Assembly (NCBI RefSeq): GCF_964204645.1
Contig: NC_134031.1
Location: 3,827,001-3,891,000 of the forward strand
Reading direction: 5' to 3'
Origin: Tubulanus polymorphus
Lineage: Eukaryota; Nemertea; Palaeonemertea; Tubulaniformes; Tubulanidae
Length of the DNA stretch: 64,000 nt
Positions 43,301 to 56,617 of this stretch are shown in pieces. Position 1 is the first letter of the stretch. Every line of letters begins with the position of its first letter. Under the pieces are notes generated by a model. The model had not been told where the DNA came from, ran no database searches, and was given only the letters and a program-made list of their open reading frames with translations. The position numbers and the translations under genes were made by a program.

Positions 43301-46300
43301 CTAGCGTAGACATTCGCAATGGTTCCGCTTTGTTTGAACTGGCAAAGGGTGTAGAGTTCAGAGGTAAATGTTTATGGTTCATTTATGATAAGATTTGATA
43401 TGGTATGATTTATTTTCAAGTAAAATCTTTACAAAATTAATGAATAAGATGATTAACGTATCTAACTGATAAAAACAGCGGGTTACTTTAATTCATTTTT
43501 ACGATACCGTGATCTCTCAAACAAATAACCGAAATAACAGCTACATGATATGACCAAATAATTCCGAAGATTTTGTCGAGGTGAGATGGCTAAAGGGGTC
43601 GGACTATAACACGTTTAAGGAGTGGCAGAAAAGCCAACAATCCGGCTGAGAAATATCTTGTATAAGTTTCGTTGATGCAGATAAACTAATGGGAATTTAC
43701 AGTCAAATTAAACAGACAAATACGAAAGCATTTGCAAATTAAAGTTTTTTAACTTTTGAAAGGTCCCTGAAGTGGAACCCGCAAGTAGAAATATAACAGA
43801 AAGATCAGGATATTGCGAAATGATAATAATTCGAGTACTGATAATGTCGCAACGGTACTATCTTGTCCCATCTTGTCGACAAACAATGTCGTTAAAATAA
43901 AAAAGGAATTGTTGGTTGTCTTATTTTGTAGGAGCGAGTGGAGATGTTCGGATCAATGATAACGGTGATCGTGATCCGGATTATTGGATTTGGGATTATC
44001 GGGAAATTAACGGCGTGAAAGAACGAATTGTCGCTATTAAGATAAATGCAAAGGACGGAGTAAGTATTATGTTCGTCACTTTTATAAGCCGATTTTCCCT
44101 ATAGAACGATTCCTAGCAGTTGAACATCAAACAAACATGCAAAACATAAAATTTAAAAGATATCATCCTTGTATCATTTACTTAAGTTGGCTGATTCGGG
44201 CTATACTAAAAAAATTTCTGTACGACTAGAGGCACGATAAAATTTTTCACATTGGCCTACTTTTTGTTTTCTCGCGCGAGAATTCAAAACTTTTTGTTTT
44301 CTATTTTATTTCCACCATATTTACTGAATATGCCAGACGATAAAAATTGTAAGTGAACCTTGGTGGAGAACAGCTAGAAATGATCGCCCATCGGATACGC
44401 CGAAATGTGGCTTCAACAACGAATTATGCCCAGAAGATGTTCAAGGTATACACATTTAGTTACCCGCAGTTGGATCTGTTCAAAATTCTCAATGAAACTA
44501 TGATACCATCAGGTGGTATAAACCACCATTTATAAAATCTTATTTCATACTTCAAAAGAGAGAAATAATATGATAGTCGGAATACTGGTCGCTTTGATAG
44601 CGCTGATAGTGGCAGCAGGAGTGGTTGTCTACATTGTCAGGTAAGAATAGACATCTAATGAATCTCCGCCAATACTTTACTTCCGACAGTGGGAACTATA
44701 CGCTGTTTAAAAAACAGAGCTCTAAAATCAGCTTTGTGGAACCTGTGGAAATTTCATGGAAATGAACATGTCAACGTCTACTACTTGTCGGCATTATTGT
44801 ATTGGAGTGTAGAGTATAATGTGAAAGCTGAAACGTAGGGACCCCTCAAGACCAATTCCCACAGCTTATACAAACGCTTGAATTCTCGCAGTACCGCGTC
44901 AGAAATATCAAACTCTTTAAAGACATGACTTCACAATCTGTAATGTCCTTATTTGGCGTTTCATTTCTAATATACAACAGCGCGAGTATTTTGTAAATGG
45001 TGCTTTTCACGTCCAGTTTTAATGGTGTAGTCTAATAGTGATTTTTTAACTTCTAAATGAGCGATCAATGTGAATAAATGTATCCCACCACCTAATAGCT
45101 TCTCGCAGACCACAAAGGAATTGTGTCTTCACGCTGTCCCTATCAATCATCGTATTTTTGAAGTAATCAACGATTTGTCCATTGTGAATCACCTATTATT
45201 TTTCCCTAAAACACTGCTTAATTAGTGTTATATATCGCAAACGACAGATTCGTTTATATCAACGTTCTTTGTTTTTCTTACCATAAAAAATCAGGTGTAT
45301 AGCGCTTGTGCAGTTTCTGTATACATGATTCTTAGATCATATACAAGCTTATTTTCGTAACTCCGTTTTTCTATTGTGGTTCGTAACCTTCTCAAGGTGA
45401 CCTGGACACACGTCTACTAATTAGGCCTATACTAATTAGACAACTGTCCAACGACGTTCATCAGAACTAGAGTAAAAACTGTCGTTATTTTGCGTTGCTT
45501 CTGATGAAATTGTAAGTGTTTGAAGGCGGCTTACTAGGAATCGTAAGGATATAGATATCCATCGATTATTGGGCGCAGTTCGTCGGGTGTTTCGTTTATT
45601 GGCCAAATATATGGGATAATTGTTAACAAATACCTAATGCGGATTTATTTTCTGTTTCTAATAAGACGGCGAAAACTAAAGGACGAATTACAAAGAATGC
45701 TTTGGAAGATTGACTTCACTGAAATAAGATTATCGTTTCAAAGGCGCGGGCTCGGAAGTCAGGTAGATTATGATTCCATTCGTTAATTAATTTGATCATG
45801 CCTGTGACTTCCATTAGTGCTGAGATTACTATTCAAGCATATACCTTTTGTAACTTGTAGCTTACAAGCGCAGTAAGCTTGGCACGCGAATCAGTTCCTT
45901 CCCAGGGCCAGATTTCAACCGAAAAAATGAACTCGCAGCATCCGCATCAGATATTTACGCAAGTCGGGCAATATCGTGGTCAGTTAGTAGCCGTCAAACG
46001 AATCCACAGGACAGCGCCGATAACTCTTACAATAGCGGACCATCTCGAACTGAAGGCCGTATGTGTTCGAATCGAAGTCCCTTTTCGTTGTTCCAATAAA
46101 TAAGGTTTTCTGTAAGGATTCTGCGGATATATCTATCAATCTATCAAGCAATCTACATAAGCAATAGTTGTAGTTAATGAATGTTTATCTGTGTTGAATT
46201 ATAAAATGGCAGATGAATAAAAACAAACTTCCCAGTGAAAACACGAAAGATGTCCACGAATAATTACAAAAATTATTTGTCTTTAAGTCATACCTATACA

Positions 46301-49300
46301 CAACTGTCATTACTGTAATTTCATCTCACAGCAGGTAAGGTGTTATATGGGACGCCAAATAGAAAAAAATCAAACCAAATCTACCAATGAAATAAATAAC
46401 AGGGCCATTATTCTAAGGTCTCAATAGATCAATCACATTCCGAATTTTGATAAGTTTATTTGATCAAATTTGTTTCAGATGAGAGAATCGACGCACGAAA
46501 ATGTGAACCAGTTCATCGGCGCATGTCTGGATCCACCGAACTATTGTCTGCTATATTCATACAGCGCCAAGGGCAGTCTAGTGGTCAGTTACGGAATTCA
46601 TTCCACAAACCAGTTTTCGAATTCTTGGCAAGCCCGCACGGGGCTCGAACGAACGAATCTTTTCGAAATAATCTTTGTTAGAAAATACTGATACATTAGC
46701 CTAATAATCATAGAAATAGCATCTAAATGGCCTTATGTATCCGATCATTCAGGGGCGGAAATAGGGTCTGATTCAGGGAGAAGTGCAACCCCAAAATAGG
46801 CATTTCATATCATATATAATAAGGGCAGCCCAAAAAACTCATCAGAAAAAAAATCAACTAATTTTTGGAAATACTGAGCACCTCTTGCACCCTCCCCTTA
46901 AAACGACCCCGATAATTGTTTAGTGTTGCGAGTTTGGTAGGTATCTAAGACCTATACGATTGATAATACATTTCGCGTTTAGTTAGTTTGCCGGCCTAAA
47001 GACGCATTCTGTATTTCGTGTTTGCATCTTTGAAGTTTTATTTTGCTACCTTACATTACGCACAAGTCAAAGAGAGTTCATATCAAATAATCTGTTTGTC
47101 GTTCGTTCAAAAAGCTGATTATCTGGCCGTGTCGTAAGTGATCATTTCTTTCCATTTTACATGAAAGGATGTTCTGGAAAACGAAGACATCAAATTAGAT
47201 ATTACTTTCAAAACATCAATGATCCATGACATTATAAATGTGAGTACAGAAAAATAGAGTCTTCATTATATCAAGTCAGGAATTTTTTTTCGCATTGTGA
47301 ACATTGTGAATGACGTGAAAGGCAACTACAGTAATCACAGTAAAGATATCAGACTAACGAGATCTTTGAATGTAAAAAAAAAGAAAACAGCGGTAAGCTT
47401 TTGTTGTGCTTGCGTTGCTGAATCTGATACAACAACAGAGAAGTCGATGAAAGAATTCTAATTAACCAAAGTGTAACAACGAAAATGAGACCTTTTTAGA
47501 AAGGAATGTTATGCCTCAAAAGGCAAACCATACTTGATAGAACCATTCTTCGAATGCCGAAAAAAAATACAATTTTTGAAAAAATCCAAGATAATTGATA
47601 ATATTCACGATACGAATCACGATACTCGGGATACTCACGATATGGTGGATTGGCAAATCTTTACGTTCACTGCTGATGATTTTAGGTAGCCTTTGTTAAA
47701 ACATTTTTCCTCGTCAATCTGAATTTATGCTTTCTGGATAACGGATTTTGCCGCTATACGATCGACTGCTGCCAGCTTACAAAAGGTACACCAACTCGGA
47801 CACCTTTTTTCAGGGCCTGGGTTATATACACGGGAACTATCTGAGGCAACATGGACGTTTGAAAAGTTCGAATTGCGTCATCGACAATCGATGGGTGTTG
47901 AAGATAACGGATTTCGGGTTGAATCGACTGAAGCAGGATAATAAACGAAACGTATCAATAAGTGACCAGGAAACCGGAGAACACAAGATATATCGAGGTA
48001 CCGCGGTTCGAAAAATAACATGAACATGAAAATATAGTATATACTTAAGAAAAAAATGTATTCACCATATATATGAAAATGGTAATTTTCAGTTCCTACA
48101 ATATCAGATGTGTGCTAATACGATTTAGAATTTAACATTTTACTCTAACTAGCGAATTGGTTCTAGTCTGGTATTTCTTAATCAATTTAAATCTTAAATC
48201 ATACAATCGCAGTATTTTCGATTCCATGATATCTTCATGGGGCTAAAGAAGCTTCTTCAAAATATACATGTTTTATCATTTGTCAGATTTATGGTGGACA
48301 GCGCCGGAGTTACTGCGAGCCGCCACCGACGTATCACTAACTGGAACCCAAAAGGGAGACATTTACAGCATTGGAATTATCATATATGAAATCATGATTC
48401 GTTCATCGCCTTACAACACAGGAGAAATGGCACCAAAAGGTTTAGCATTAAAATCTTCTGTACTATGAAATTCTGCGGTTTCAACCCTGCCCGCCTGCTG
48501 AAAAACAGGTTTCCTCGTTACGTTAGAAGTATCCGCGTTACCACAATTATCATATTCAACTTCAGACATCATCGAAAGAGTGCAAGCTGGTGGAACGCCT
48601 TCATTTAGACCAACTATCGCTGCAACTGATAATTTGAATTCATGCTGGGTTGAATTGATAACGGAATGTTGGGCAGAGAATCCCGAACTGAGGCCCGATA
48701 CAAACTCCTTAAAGAGAAGTCTTAAAAGCATCAACAAGGGGAAGTACGTAGAAGAGCGAGTCTCAGAACGTCGTCTTTGTGTTTGTCAACTTCTAAAAAG
48801 TGGGCCTGTTATAATCCAAATGTGATCAGACTTGGAAGCCATGGTCAGAGCCTTCATTATAACCGAACAGATTTTGGAAAGAGACTGACTAAAATATTTC
48901 TCCGCACATCTTATATTTCTGTACGAGTAATTCGCCAATGAGTCCCACCCCCCCCCCCCCCCCCAATCTTGAATATACGTTTTCTGATTGCAAATAGTAG
49001 CCACCACCGGATTACGTGAACTACCCAAAACCCAGAAGGGAAAGTGACAGTTACATCCGTCGAGTTAGTCTCTAATCTCCCTGATCATCACTGCTAATCC
49101 TAAGAAATAGCCATTTATGAAATGTGATGTTATCTCCGTGTTTATGTGACTCTTTCTCCAGGGGAATTAACATAATGGATCACATGGTCTCGATGTTAGA
49201 AAAATACGCCAACAACCTGGAAGATATCGTTGAACAAAGGACCCTGGAGCTGATTGACGAAAAACGGAAAACTGATGCCCTGCTTTTTAGGATGTTACCC

Positions 49301-51013
49301 AAGTACGCTTGAGTTATCAAGCATTGTCTTATCAACGAAATGTTATGATTTATGTAGCGAGCATAGTTGTATAAGTATATTCTAATGGCGTGTATTAATC
49401 TTTTTCTCAGAAGCGTAGCAGAAAAACTGAAGCAAGGGCATACGCTGTACCCAGAATCGTTTGATTCGGTCACGATATATTTCTCCGATATTGTCGGTTT
49501 TACTCGCATATCAGCTACAAGTACCCCGATGCAAGTGATTGACCTGCTCAATGATTTATACACAATGTTTGATTCCAATATCGAACGATATGATGTTTAT
49601 AAGGTAAATGATTTCTCCAATAAGCAAGTGCTTCTTGGCAAGGGTTGCGCTTATCTAAATACGTTATCTAGGTGTTATACCCTTGTTTTTATCCAGGAAC
49701 TTGCTTCATAGCCATTCATGATTCGTCTCTATATGGCTTACATTATAACATTGAAAATTAAATGATTTTGAATGTAGGCTCAAATTTAACTTTTAAACAA
49801 TGTTGGGCACTAATTTTGTTTGATGATAAGTTTGAGATTGGTTCTGGAATTTGAAGGTTGAGACAATTGGCGATGCTTACATGGTAGTAAGTGGTTTGCC
49901 TCACCGTAATGGGAATAGACACGTTGCCGAGATTGCAGATATGGCATTGTCTCTTCTGAGTTCGGTTTTAACGTTCACCATGCGCCATATGCCTCAGGTC
50001 CAACTTCAAATACGAATCGGTCTTCATACTGGGTCTTGTTGCGCAGGTAAGGCATCGCAAAGCGGTTACTAACCACGGCATTTCAAATGAAACCATGTGA
50101 ATTACTAATGCGTTACTAATATTAAAAAAATAATCTAAAGTAAACGTATTGGAATATAGGCGTGGTAGGTTTAGCAATGCCGAGATATTGTTTATTTGGT
50201 GATACAGTGAACACAGCATCAAGAATGGAGTCAAACGGGCAAGGTAAACGTGAAACGATTTATCTAACACCTCAATTTGTAGCAGATCAATTTGGTATGT
50301 TCTTGCGAATTTTTGACCGGTCTCTGATTGGAGTAATCAGAATGATTACTCCAAGGGTCTGCAACAGCTTTATTAGTACAGTAAGACCTTGTAGTGTACG
50401 CCAAGGTTAGACTAAATGTTTAGACTGAATCTTATTATTTCATTAATTCACTCAGTATTTTTCATTAAAGGTCTACGAATTCATATCAGCAATGAGTGTT
50501 TTGAATGTCTACAAATATTTGAAGGCTACCAAACAGAATGTAGAGGGATCATTGATGTTAAGGTATTATTTAGAAACGTACCGTACCCGGTACCCGGTAT
50601 TCATTCTGCCACCTGATCATCTGGGCTTCTAAGTTGCATTCGCAAAAAGTTAGATACCAGTAGCCAGTTTACGGTGTTGAACCCCTTAGATATTTTTCCG
50701 ATTTCCTTTTCGGATTCACGTTTTCATTCAATATTTTTGTTAACCTAGGGCAAAGGTAAACAAAACACATTTTGGTTGAATGGTAAAGATGGATTTGACA
50801 AGCGATTGCCATCAGCTGCAGATCTGTAAGTTGAAATGGATCTTACATATTCCAAATTTATCACGATTGTGGTATGAATACTTCTATCATTTATCTAGAG
50901 AGCCGCAGCATACGTCAGACGGATTCCCCATGAGAGCTGAATACAGGCGTGAATTCACTGAGCCTGAAAAAGAAGACAACCTTGCACCACGTAGTCAGAT
51001 TTCCAAAAAGTAG
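40301..51013 (+). CDS. Receptor (membrane) guanylyl cyclase, natriuretic-peptide-receptor type, 1,129 aa, 24 exons
   Basis: Makes cGMP from GTP on binding an extracellular ligand. Exons: 40301-40527, 40859-40962, 41391-41594, 41938-42090, 42518-42753, 42914-43045, 43228-43363, 43932-44059, 44337-44445, 44559-44640, 45666-45762, 45861-46058, 46479-46583, 47168-47239, 47814-47997, 48287-48439, 48566-48743, 49162-49302, 49411-49603, 49857-50046, 50160-50243, 50471-50562, 50749-50825, 50899-51013 (3,390 nt). Signal peptide 1-25; ectodomain to about 480 with [12 protein letters not shown] before one membrane segment (481-503). Kinase-homology domain: VAVKRI Lys 582, HGRLKSSN in place of HRD (pseudokinase), DFG 694-696. 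Catalytic domain: metal Asp 906 (FSDIVGF) and Asp 950, GTP-selecting Glu 946 and Cys 1018. The exon 5 acceptor (ACTAG) is weak but is the only in-frame choice. Ligand unknown. AATAAA at 51,276. Confidence 0.95.
41721..41903. mobile_element. 183-bp MITE in guanylyl cyclase intron 3
   Basis: The left end TATGGTGGCTGATTCGGGCC and right end TATGGCTCGAATCAACCACC (then ATA) are inverted copies, with CTTCTT directly repeated on both sides. Inside are two CTCGCGCGA / TCGCGCGA blocks. A partial relative lies in intron 8. Confidence 0.85.
44186..44300. mobile_element. Truncated copy of the same MITE in guanylyl cyclase intron 8
   Basis: TTGGCTGATTCGGGCTATAC, TTTCACATTGGCC and TTTTCTCGCGCGAGAATTC match the left two-thirds of 41,721-41,903. 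The right end is missing. Confidence 0.75.
46340..46440 (+). repeat. Fragment of dispersed repeat family B in guanylyl cyclase intron 12
   Basis: GGGACGCCAAATAG... AAATCTACCAATGAAATAAATA resembles the 3' part of 13,180-13,560. A separate stretch at about 46,753 begins CAGGGGCGGAAATAGGG, like hAT-type MITE ends, but I could not define its right boundary. Confidence 0.5.
48948..48964 (+). repeat. 17-base poly-C tract in guanylyl cyclase intron 17
   Basis: Uninterrupted C run (G run on the minus strand). Similar 8-13 base tracts occur near 13,407, 15,026, 15,525 and 22,629, mostly inside repeats. Confidence 0.9.
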
Positions 51014-54000
51014 CAGTCAGTTGAATGGTAAAATGAACGTAGATTTTTAAACTCACTTACGATGCTCAACTTGTTTAGAGTTTTTAAAATGTATCTAAGA
51101 CTTTCCCAGGCATAGACATTTTGTTCATGTTAATTCATATAGCTCAATATAGATCTGCTCTTAAAGTCTTAATTTCGATGTTATTGACTTGCATTTTATG
51201 TTAACATTAGATTGAGAACGTCTCTGCTGAGATCAATAAGAGAACACCAATAATATATAGAATTGTAAATCGACAAATAAATTCTATGTCATGATCAATC
51301 TTATCCGTTAGATCGATTTTAAATGGGATCGAATTTTGTTTGCCAATTCCGGCCAGCCTCAACTTTCCCAAAACAGGTGACTTGTGAAGCTGGTCACCAA
51401 CAGAAAAAAAATTGCAATAAGCTGCATCGATAAGAAAGACCCGTCCAGGTTGCCCGCGTCCCGGCGGCCGTGGAATTCCTCATGAATGAAATTGCCTCGA
51501 GAGGACTGAAAAACCTGGATCTGTGTATTCAACCACCTCTGCTAATTAGTGTAGCCAATACCAGATATAAACAAATGCATGTGAAACGTAAATTGGTCGG
51601 TTTTCTCTGGTGCATATAGTCTTTTCATTTAGTAGTGCTTCGTTTTAGTAACACTTGTTGCTTAACTCAACGAATGACAAATTTCAAAATCATATTTATT
51701 CTCATACAACAATTATACAAAATGCCAGGATTGCTCGAGGAATTATAACGTAAGCTCCTCAAACACGTGGACTTTTAAAAAAAACAACTACTCCAACCAC
51801 CATAGGCGTATAAACTGTAAATGAGTGTTTATACGCCCCTTGGTCCAAACATACTCTCTAAAACAAAAAAGTCTATGGCCCAACCATGCACTCAATTGTC
51901 CATGGCCCCCGCACTAAAACCAGAGATAAACCTGGCCAAATACTATGGAAAGCGTAGGATTAATCACTCTGATTTACATTCTTTACATCATTTTATTTTC
52001 ACATATCAAATTATTAACTTTTAGCTTATTTTCTCAAATTTTGATAGCAATTTTATTTCTATTACTATGTATGAAATTGTACTAACTTTAAAATCACAAA
52101 AGTTACATGTAGGGTATTTATAAGTCTTTATATATGATACATTTCCACTACAGTTGATTCATACAAAATGCATCAATGGGAAAATAACAAAAATACACAA
52201 AGAGTTGTAAACTTTGATCCATAAAACACCGAAAAAAGGACTAGTCTGAAAGTCTAAGATTATGAATTTGACAATTCATGAGGTCAATATAACCGACACT
52301 TTGTTATATTTCATGAAATATGAATCTATCATCGTCAACTTTTCAAATGACATCTAGATTGAGGACATCTTAATTATCAAGAAAAAACATTAAACCTACA
52401 AATTCACTCACTCTGGAAAGCGTAAGGTCAACTAATTAATCTTAATTATTACAAGAAAACTAAAAACATTGCCAAATTTTCCTCTTTAAGAGATTTCTTC
52501 AAACATTATCAACTACTTTTTTCACAAATTTTACATTTGTAACAAAGCAGGGTCTGATTTAAGCACTAGTCGAATTGCCCGGGACAAGTATATTTTCATT
52601 AGGGCATGAAGGTTATCATAATCACTCATCCACCGGGCTTGTGTAATTCTATGTCTCAAAGCTTTTATACCACTCGATGCAAGGGATTATTGTGTCACAA
52701 TCAGACTATTCATGTAGAGCAAGTTGATTTTTGAGGGGGCAAGTGATATTACATATATGCTTGCCCCAAGGTCAAGTGGCATTTATTCCTCAGATCAAAC
52801 CCTGCAAACTATTATAAAGGTTTTTCTTCGTGATAATTTAAGATAAATCAAGTATTTTCAAATAAATATGGTTTGATTGACGAAGCTGCGGTAACTTCAA
52901 TTGTTTTATTCAACTTGATAGTAGATATAAATACAACTCTATATAAAGATCAGAAATTCTTCTTGTCCAGATATTACAGGCCCCACACAGACGCGGTTAA
53001 ACTGATAATCAAAACAAAGCTAGGACAATTATTCTATGCTCTCGCTATTTTCGACAGGGCCTTGATTAGATCAGTATTTTATGAACCACTGAAAAGCACC
53101 AAAGTGAAATTTTTGCTATAAGACTTAACAATGAAAAGTTTTAACATGTATTATATATACTCCTCTATCTACAACTGCAGGCATTTTTTCACTGTAATGT
53201 TCTGGGCCCATTTTAAGAAAGCGCTACTGATTCACTGTCACTCCTTAATAATCATTATACACCCCATTTGAAGCTAAGTGATTATTCACGAGAGCCATCT
53301 CGTGATATGGATTTACCCATTACAATAAAAGAAGTTCAAACAGTTATAAACAATGTTAAAACGTTAAAAATTAGTCCTAGCTATAACTTTATGCCTTGTT
53401 ATTCCTAGCTTTACCTCTCAAATGTAAATAATGGTCTCCTTTCAGATTAAGCTTTCTAAGTTTTCAAGTACGTAGATATGATCATCAAACAGATTGATGG
53501 AGGCTTAAATCGAAATCTACGATTCGTTTAAAATTTTTCAAATTGGTAACCTTCGAAAATATCAATGCCATCAAATTTGTACATCTACAATTCAGCAAAT
53601 AGTTAATATTTGTACATCAACACTGGTCTAATGTTATGTTCTATGTTTCCTAACTATGTGATATCTACACGGACAAATAGCCATAGTTGACTATGTTTAA
53701 CTATGGTAAGTTGGAAGATTAAACTCACAATTCATGTTGAAACTATATCTCAGTTTAGGAGTTAACTCAACGACCTACGAGTCAAAACTAGGCACTCAAC
53801 ACGACCATTTACCCTAGTGACTAACTTAACTTATCTATCAACCATGGATCGAAGACCAATATCGTGAATTAATGGAGCTTAGCTTTTATTAGACTCTCAC
53901 ATTGCATAAACATTATCAAATAGTTTCCTCGAAAACACTATATCATTCATCAGATTGGTTTGAAAAAAGTGATAAGCGAAAAAAACAATACTTTACTACA

Positions 54001-54330
54001 GAAGTCCGCTATTGTCTTCGCCACTCCTGGATTTCAGTGTTTATAACATGCACTATTATCTATGCTGCTGCTAATAAGATACACTATAGTCTTTGCTGCT
54101 TTTAAAACAGTGTTTATCCTGAATCAGTATTTATGAGATAATCCATTAGCTTTGTCCCTTGAATCAGTGTTTTTAAGATTCACTATTGTCTCTGCTGCTC
54201 CTGATATTTAATGTTTTATAGAAATCAACCGCCGATTGTAGAAGAATCCATCATTGAGTGATTAATCCGTTGCTGGTTCCTCAACTTTTCATCTGGGCTT
54301 CTGCAGTTTTCATCAGCAAATGGGTCGATC
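51014..54330. other. AT-rich intergenic DNA, no gene seen
   Basis: After the guanylyl cyclase polyadenylation signal (AATAAA 51,276-51,281) the sequence is AT-rich with only short ORFs that have no start context, splice partners or homologues I know. Degenerate CTGCTGCTCCTGA-type repeats start at about 53,990. Confidence 0.6.
53990..54215 (+). repeat. Degenerate copies of a 42-bp CTGCTGCTCCTGAAT repeat
   Basis: Diverged units with TATTGTCT...GCTGCT...CAGTGTTTATAA. Better-conserved copies form the array at 55,262-55,480. Confidence 0.6.
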
Positions 54331-54335
54331 AGTAT

Positions 54336-54810
54336 TCATCTACTTGTGAGTGTCTTCTTCAGGCCAATTTTTCCGAGATGTAGTTTGGCTGAAACAAAGT
54401 GAAGAAAGCAAAACATTTCAGACAGATTTATCATAATTTACGTGTCATTTCAAATTACCACCAATTTCAAAGCCACCCTGTTTTTCACAAAGTAAAATTC
54501 ATTGACATCAATTGCTGATTTAAACCCCAATAATTAATTGCAGTAGTAGGACTAGTTCATCACTGTTTAAGACTAGTGAAGATAAAAGTTCAGCCATGTG
54601 GACCGGTAAATAGATTTTTATGATAGCCACTTATGGAATGATATTCATATGAGGACTGAAATGTCTATATACAGGTAATTTCATGTATATCAATTTACCT
54701 TTAAAGATTGCTGGGTTCAGTTCTGGCTTTTTCTGTGCACCGTTCCAGTTTGTAGATTTTGGACGAGTAGTTGATCTCAAGCTGGGCTTTTTCTTATAGT
54801 TGAAATTCAG
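54336..54810 (-). CDS. Last two exons of an unidentified minus-strand gene encoding a basic C-terminus
   Basis: Exon 54810-54699 (112 nt; acceptor TCATTGCAG, donor GTAAAT) encodes 37 residues, LNFNYKKKPSLRSTTRPK then STNWNGAQKKPELNPAIFK. It joins in phase to 54388-54336 (acceptor TTGTTTCAG), which gives AKLHLGKIGLKKTLTSR and a TGA. Both splice sites are good and the phase closes, which supports a real transcript. Upstream exons are not clear: sequences resembling these exons recur at about 54,900, 56,110, 56,652 and 56,816 but most have stops. The peptide is Lys/Arg-rich and not recognised. Confidence 0.4.
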
Positions 54811-54954
54811 CTGCAATGATTGAAAGAAGATATCCTGTAATGACAAAATATTTCACTCAGAATTTATCATAATAATTTCCATAAAAAATCAACTTACATT
54901 TCAAGTTTGCTGGGTTCAGTATCGGTTAAAACAATTGGTTGATGCATTTGATTC

Positions 54955-56090
54955 AATTTGACTATCTATATTACAAGATTAACTTTTTTTCTGCCTAATT
55001 TAATACATTAAGATTTTGGATATCTATATTACAAGCTAAACTTTTTTTCTGCCTGATTTATTACATCGAAATTTTGGATATCTATATTACAAGGTTAATT
55101 TTTTTTTTCTGGCTTATTTTATTACATTAGGATTTTGGATATCTATATAACAAGGTTAACTTTTTTTCTGCCTAATTTATTACATCGAGATTTTGGATAT
55201 TCATATTACATGTTACCTATCAGTCTGGTTTGTAAAAAGGTAATACGCAAAATAAGTCAATACTTTACATTTTCTATTGTCTCTGCTGCTCCTGAATAAG
55301 TGTTTATAAGATACGCATTGTCTCTGCTGCTCCTGAATAATGTTTATAAGATACACATTGTCTCGGCTGCTCCTGAATAAGTGTTAATAAGATACGCACT
55401 GTCTCTGCTGCTCCTGAATAAATGTTTTTAAGATACGCATTGTCTCTGCTGCTTAAAAATAACTGTACATAATATACACTTGGTCTCAGTTGCTGCTGAT
55501 TAGTTGTTTATACATCTGGATATACCGTATCTATATTATAAGGTTAACTTTTTTCTGCCTAATTCATTACAAAGATTTTGGATATCTATATTACAAGATT
55601 AAATTCTTTTCCGCCTATTTTAATGCCGGTACATCAAGATTTTGGATATTTATATTACAAGGTTAACTTTTTTTTCTGCCTAATTTATTACATCGAGATT
55701 TTGGATATCTATATTACAAGATTAACTTTTTTCTGCCTATTTTAATACCGGTACATCAAGATTTTGGATATCTACATTACAAGGTTAACTTTTTTTTCTG
55801 CCTAACTTATTCCATCGAGATTTTGGATATCTATATTACAAGATTAACTTTTTTTCTGCCTAATTTATTACATCAAGATTTTGGATATCTATATTACAAG
55901 ATTAACTTTTTTTCTGCCTATTTTGATACCGGTACATCAAGATTTTGGATATCTATATTACAAGGTTAACTTTTTTTCTCCCTATTTATTACATCAAGAT
56001 TTTGGATATTTATATTACAAGATTAACTTTTTTTACTCCTATTTTGATACCAGTACATCAAGATTTTGGATATCTATATTATAACGTATT
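54955..56090 (+). repeat. Tandem array of a roughly 60-bp unit (TTTTGGATATCTATATTACA)
   Basis: More than a dozen units with TTTTGGATATCTATATTACA, AGGTTAACTTTTTTTCTGCC and TAATTTATTACATC. Lengths vary by T-run size and a CCGGTA insert. The array is split by the 42-bp repeat block at 55,262-55,480. The ORF at 55,881-56,084 is a read-through of the units. Confidence 0.9.
55262..55480 (+). repeat. 42-bp tandem repeat inserted within the 60-bp array
   Basis: About four and a half units of TTGTCTCTGCTGCTCCTGAA followed by TAAGTGTTTATAAGATACGCA, with small indels. Confidence 0.9.
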
Positions 56091-56199
56091 ATAAGTAGTT
56101 TAGCTGAAAAAAAGAAAATCCTTTCTAATATCATGGATCATAATTAACATATAAAAGATCAGCAATGTGGACCGATACGCAGATTTTGATAATAGTCAA

Positions 56200-56530
56200 T
56201 TATTAAACGATATGAATCAGAAACGACAGAAGTATGATGATTATTGGGTTGAAAGGAGAGAGAACTCGGGAGGGGGCGTTAGATCTTTTAGACTCCAGTG
56301 TTTGGTGTAGACAGTTACTACAAACCCACCACACCAATTGAGAGTGAAACGAGGTTTGACTTCGAAAAATCGGAAATCGAAGTACAGATATAGTTGTGTG
56401 ATAGGCGGTCGATTTTAAATAAATTTTTTTTTCTTTAAATCCAAGCACATAATTGGGAATTTTGGTTCCGGTTCATTCAATTAATCTTCCAACCAGTTTG
56501 AACCGGCAAGCGACTGATTGGGGTCAATTA
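56200..56530 (-). repeat. Dispersed repeat family B, inverted copy
   Basis: Reverse complement matches 4,300-4,570: AATCGGAAATCGAAGTACAG, CCACCACACC and the TTGTGTGATAGGCGGTCGA segment. Confidence 0.7.
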
Positions 56531-56617
56531 AGTTGACTGCCTATTTTAATACATCGAGATTTGGAATATATATATTACAAGGTTGAAGAACAGGTGGGTA
56601 GATTTTAGATTTTAGGT

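Noticed and set aside
44186-44535. Separate gene from the 60-codon ORF at 44,353-44,535
   Set aside because: It is an out-of-frame reading of guanylyl cyclase exon 9 (44,337-44,445) and the following intron.
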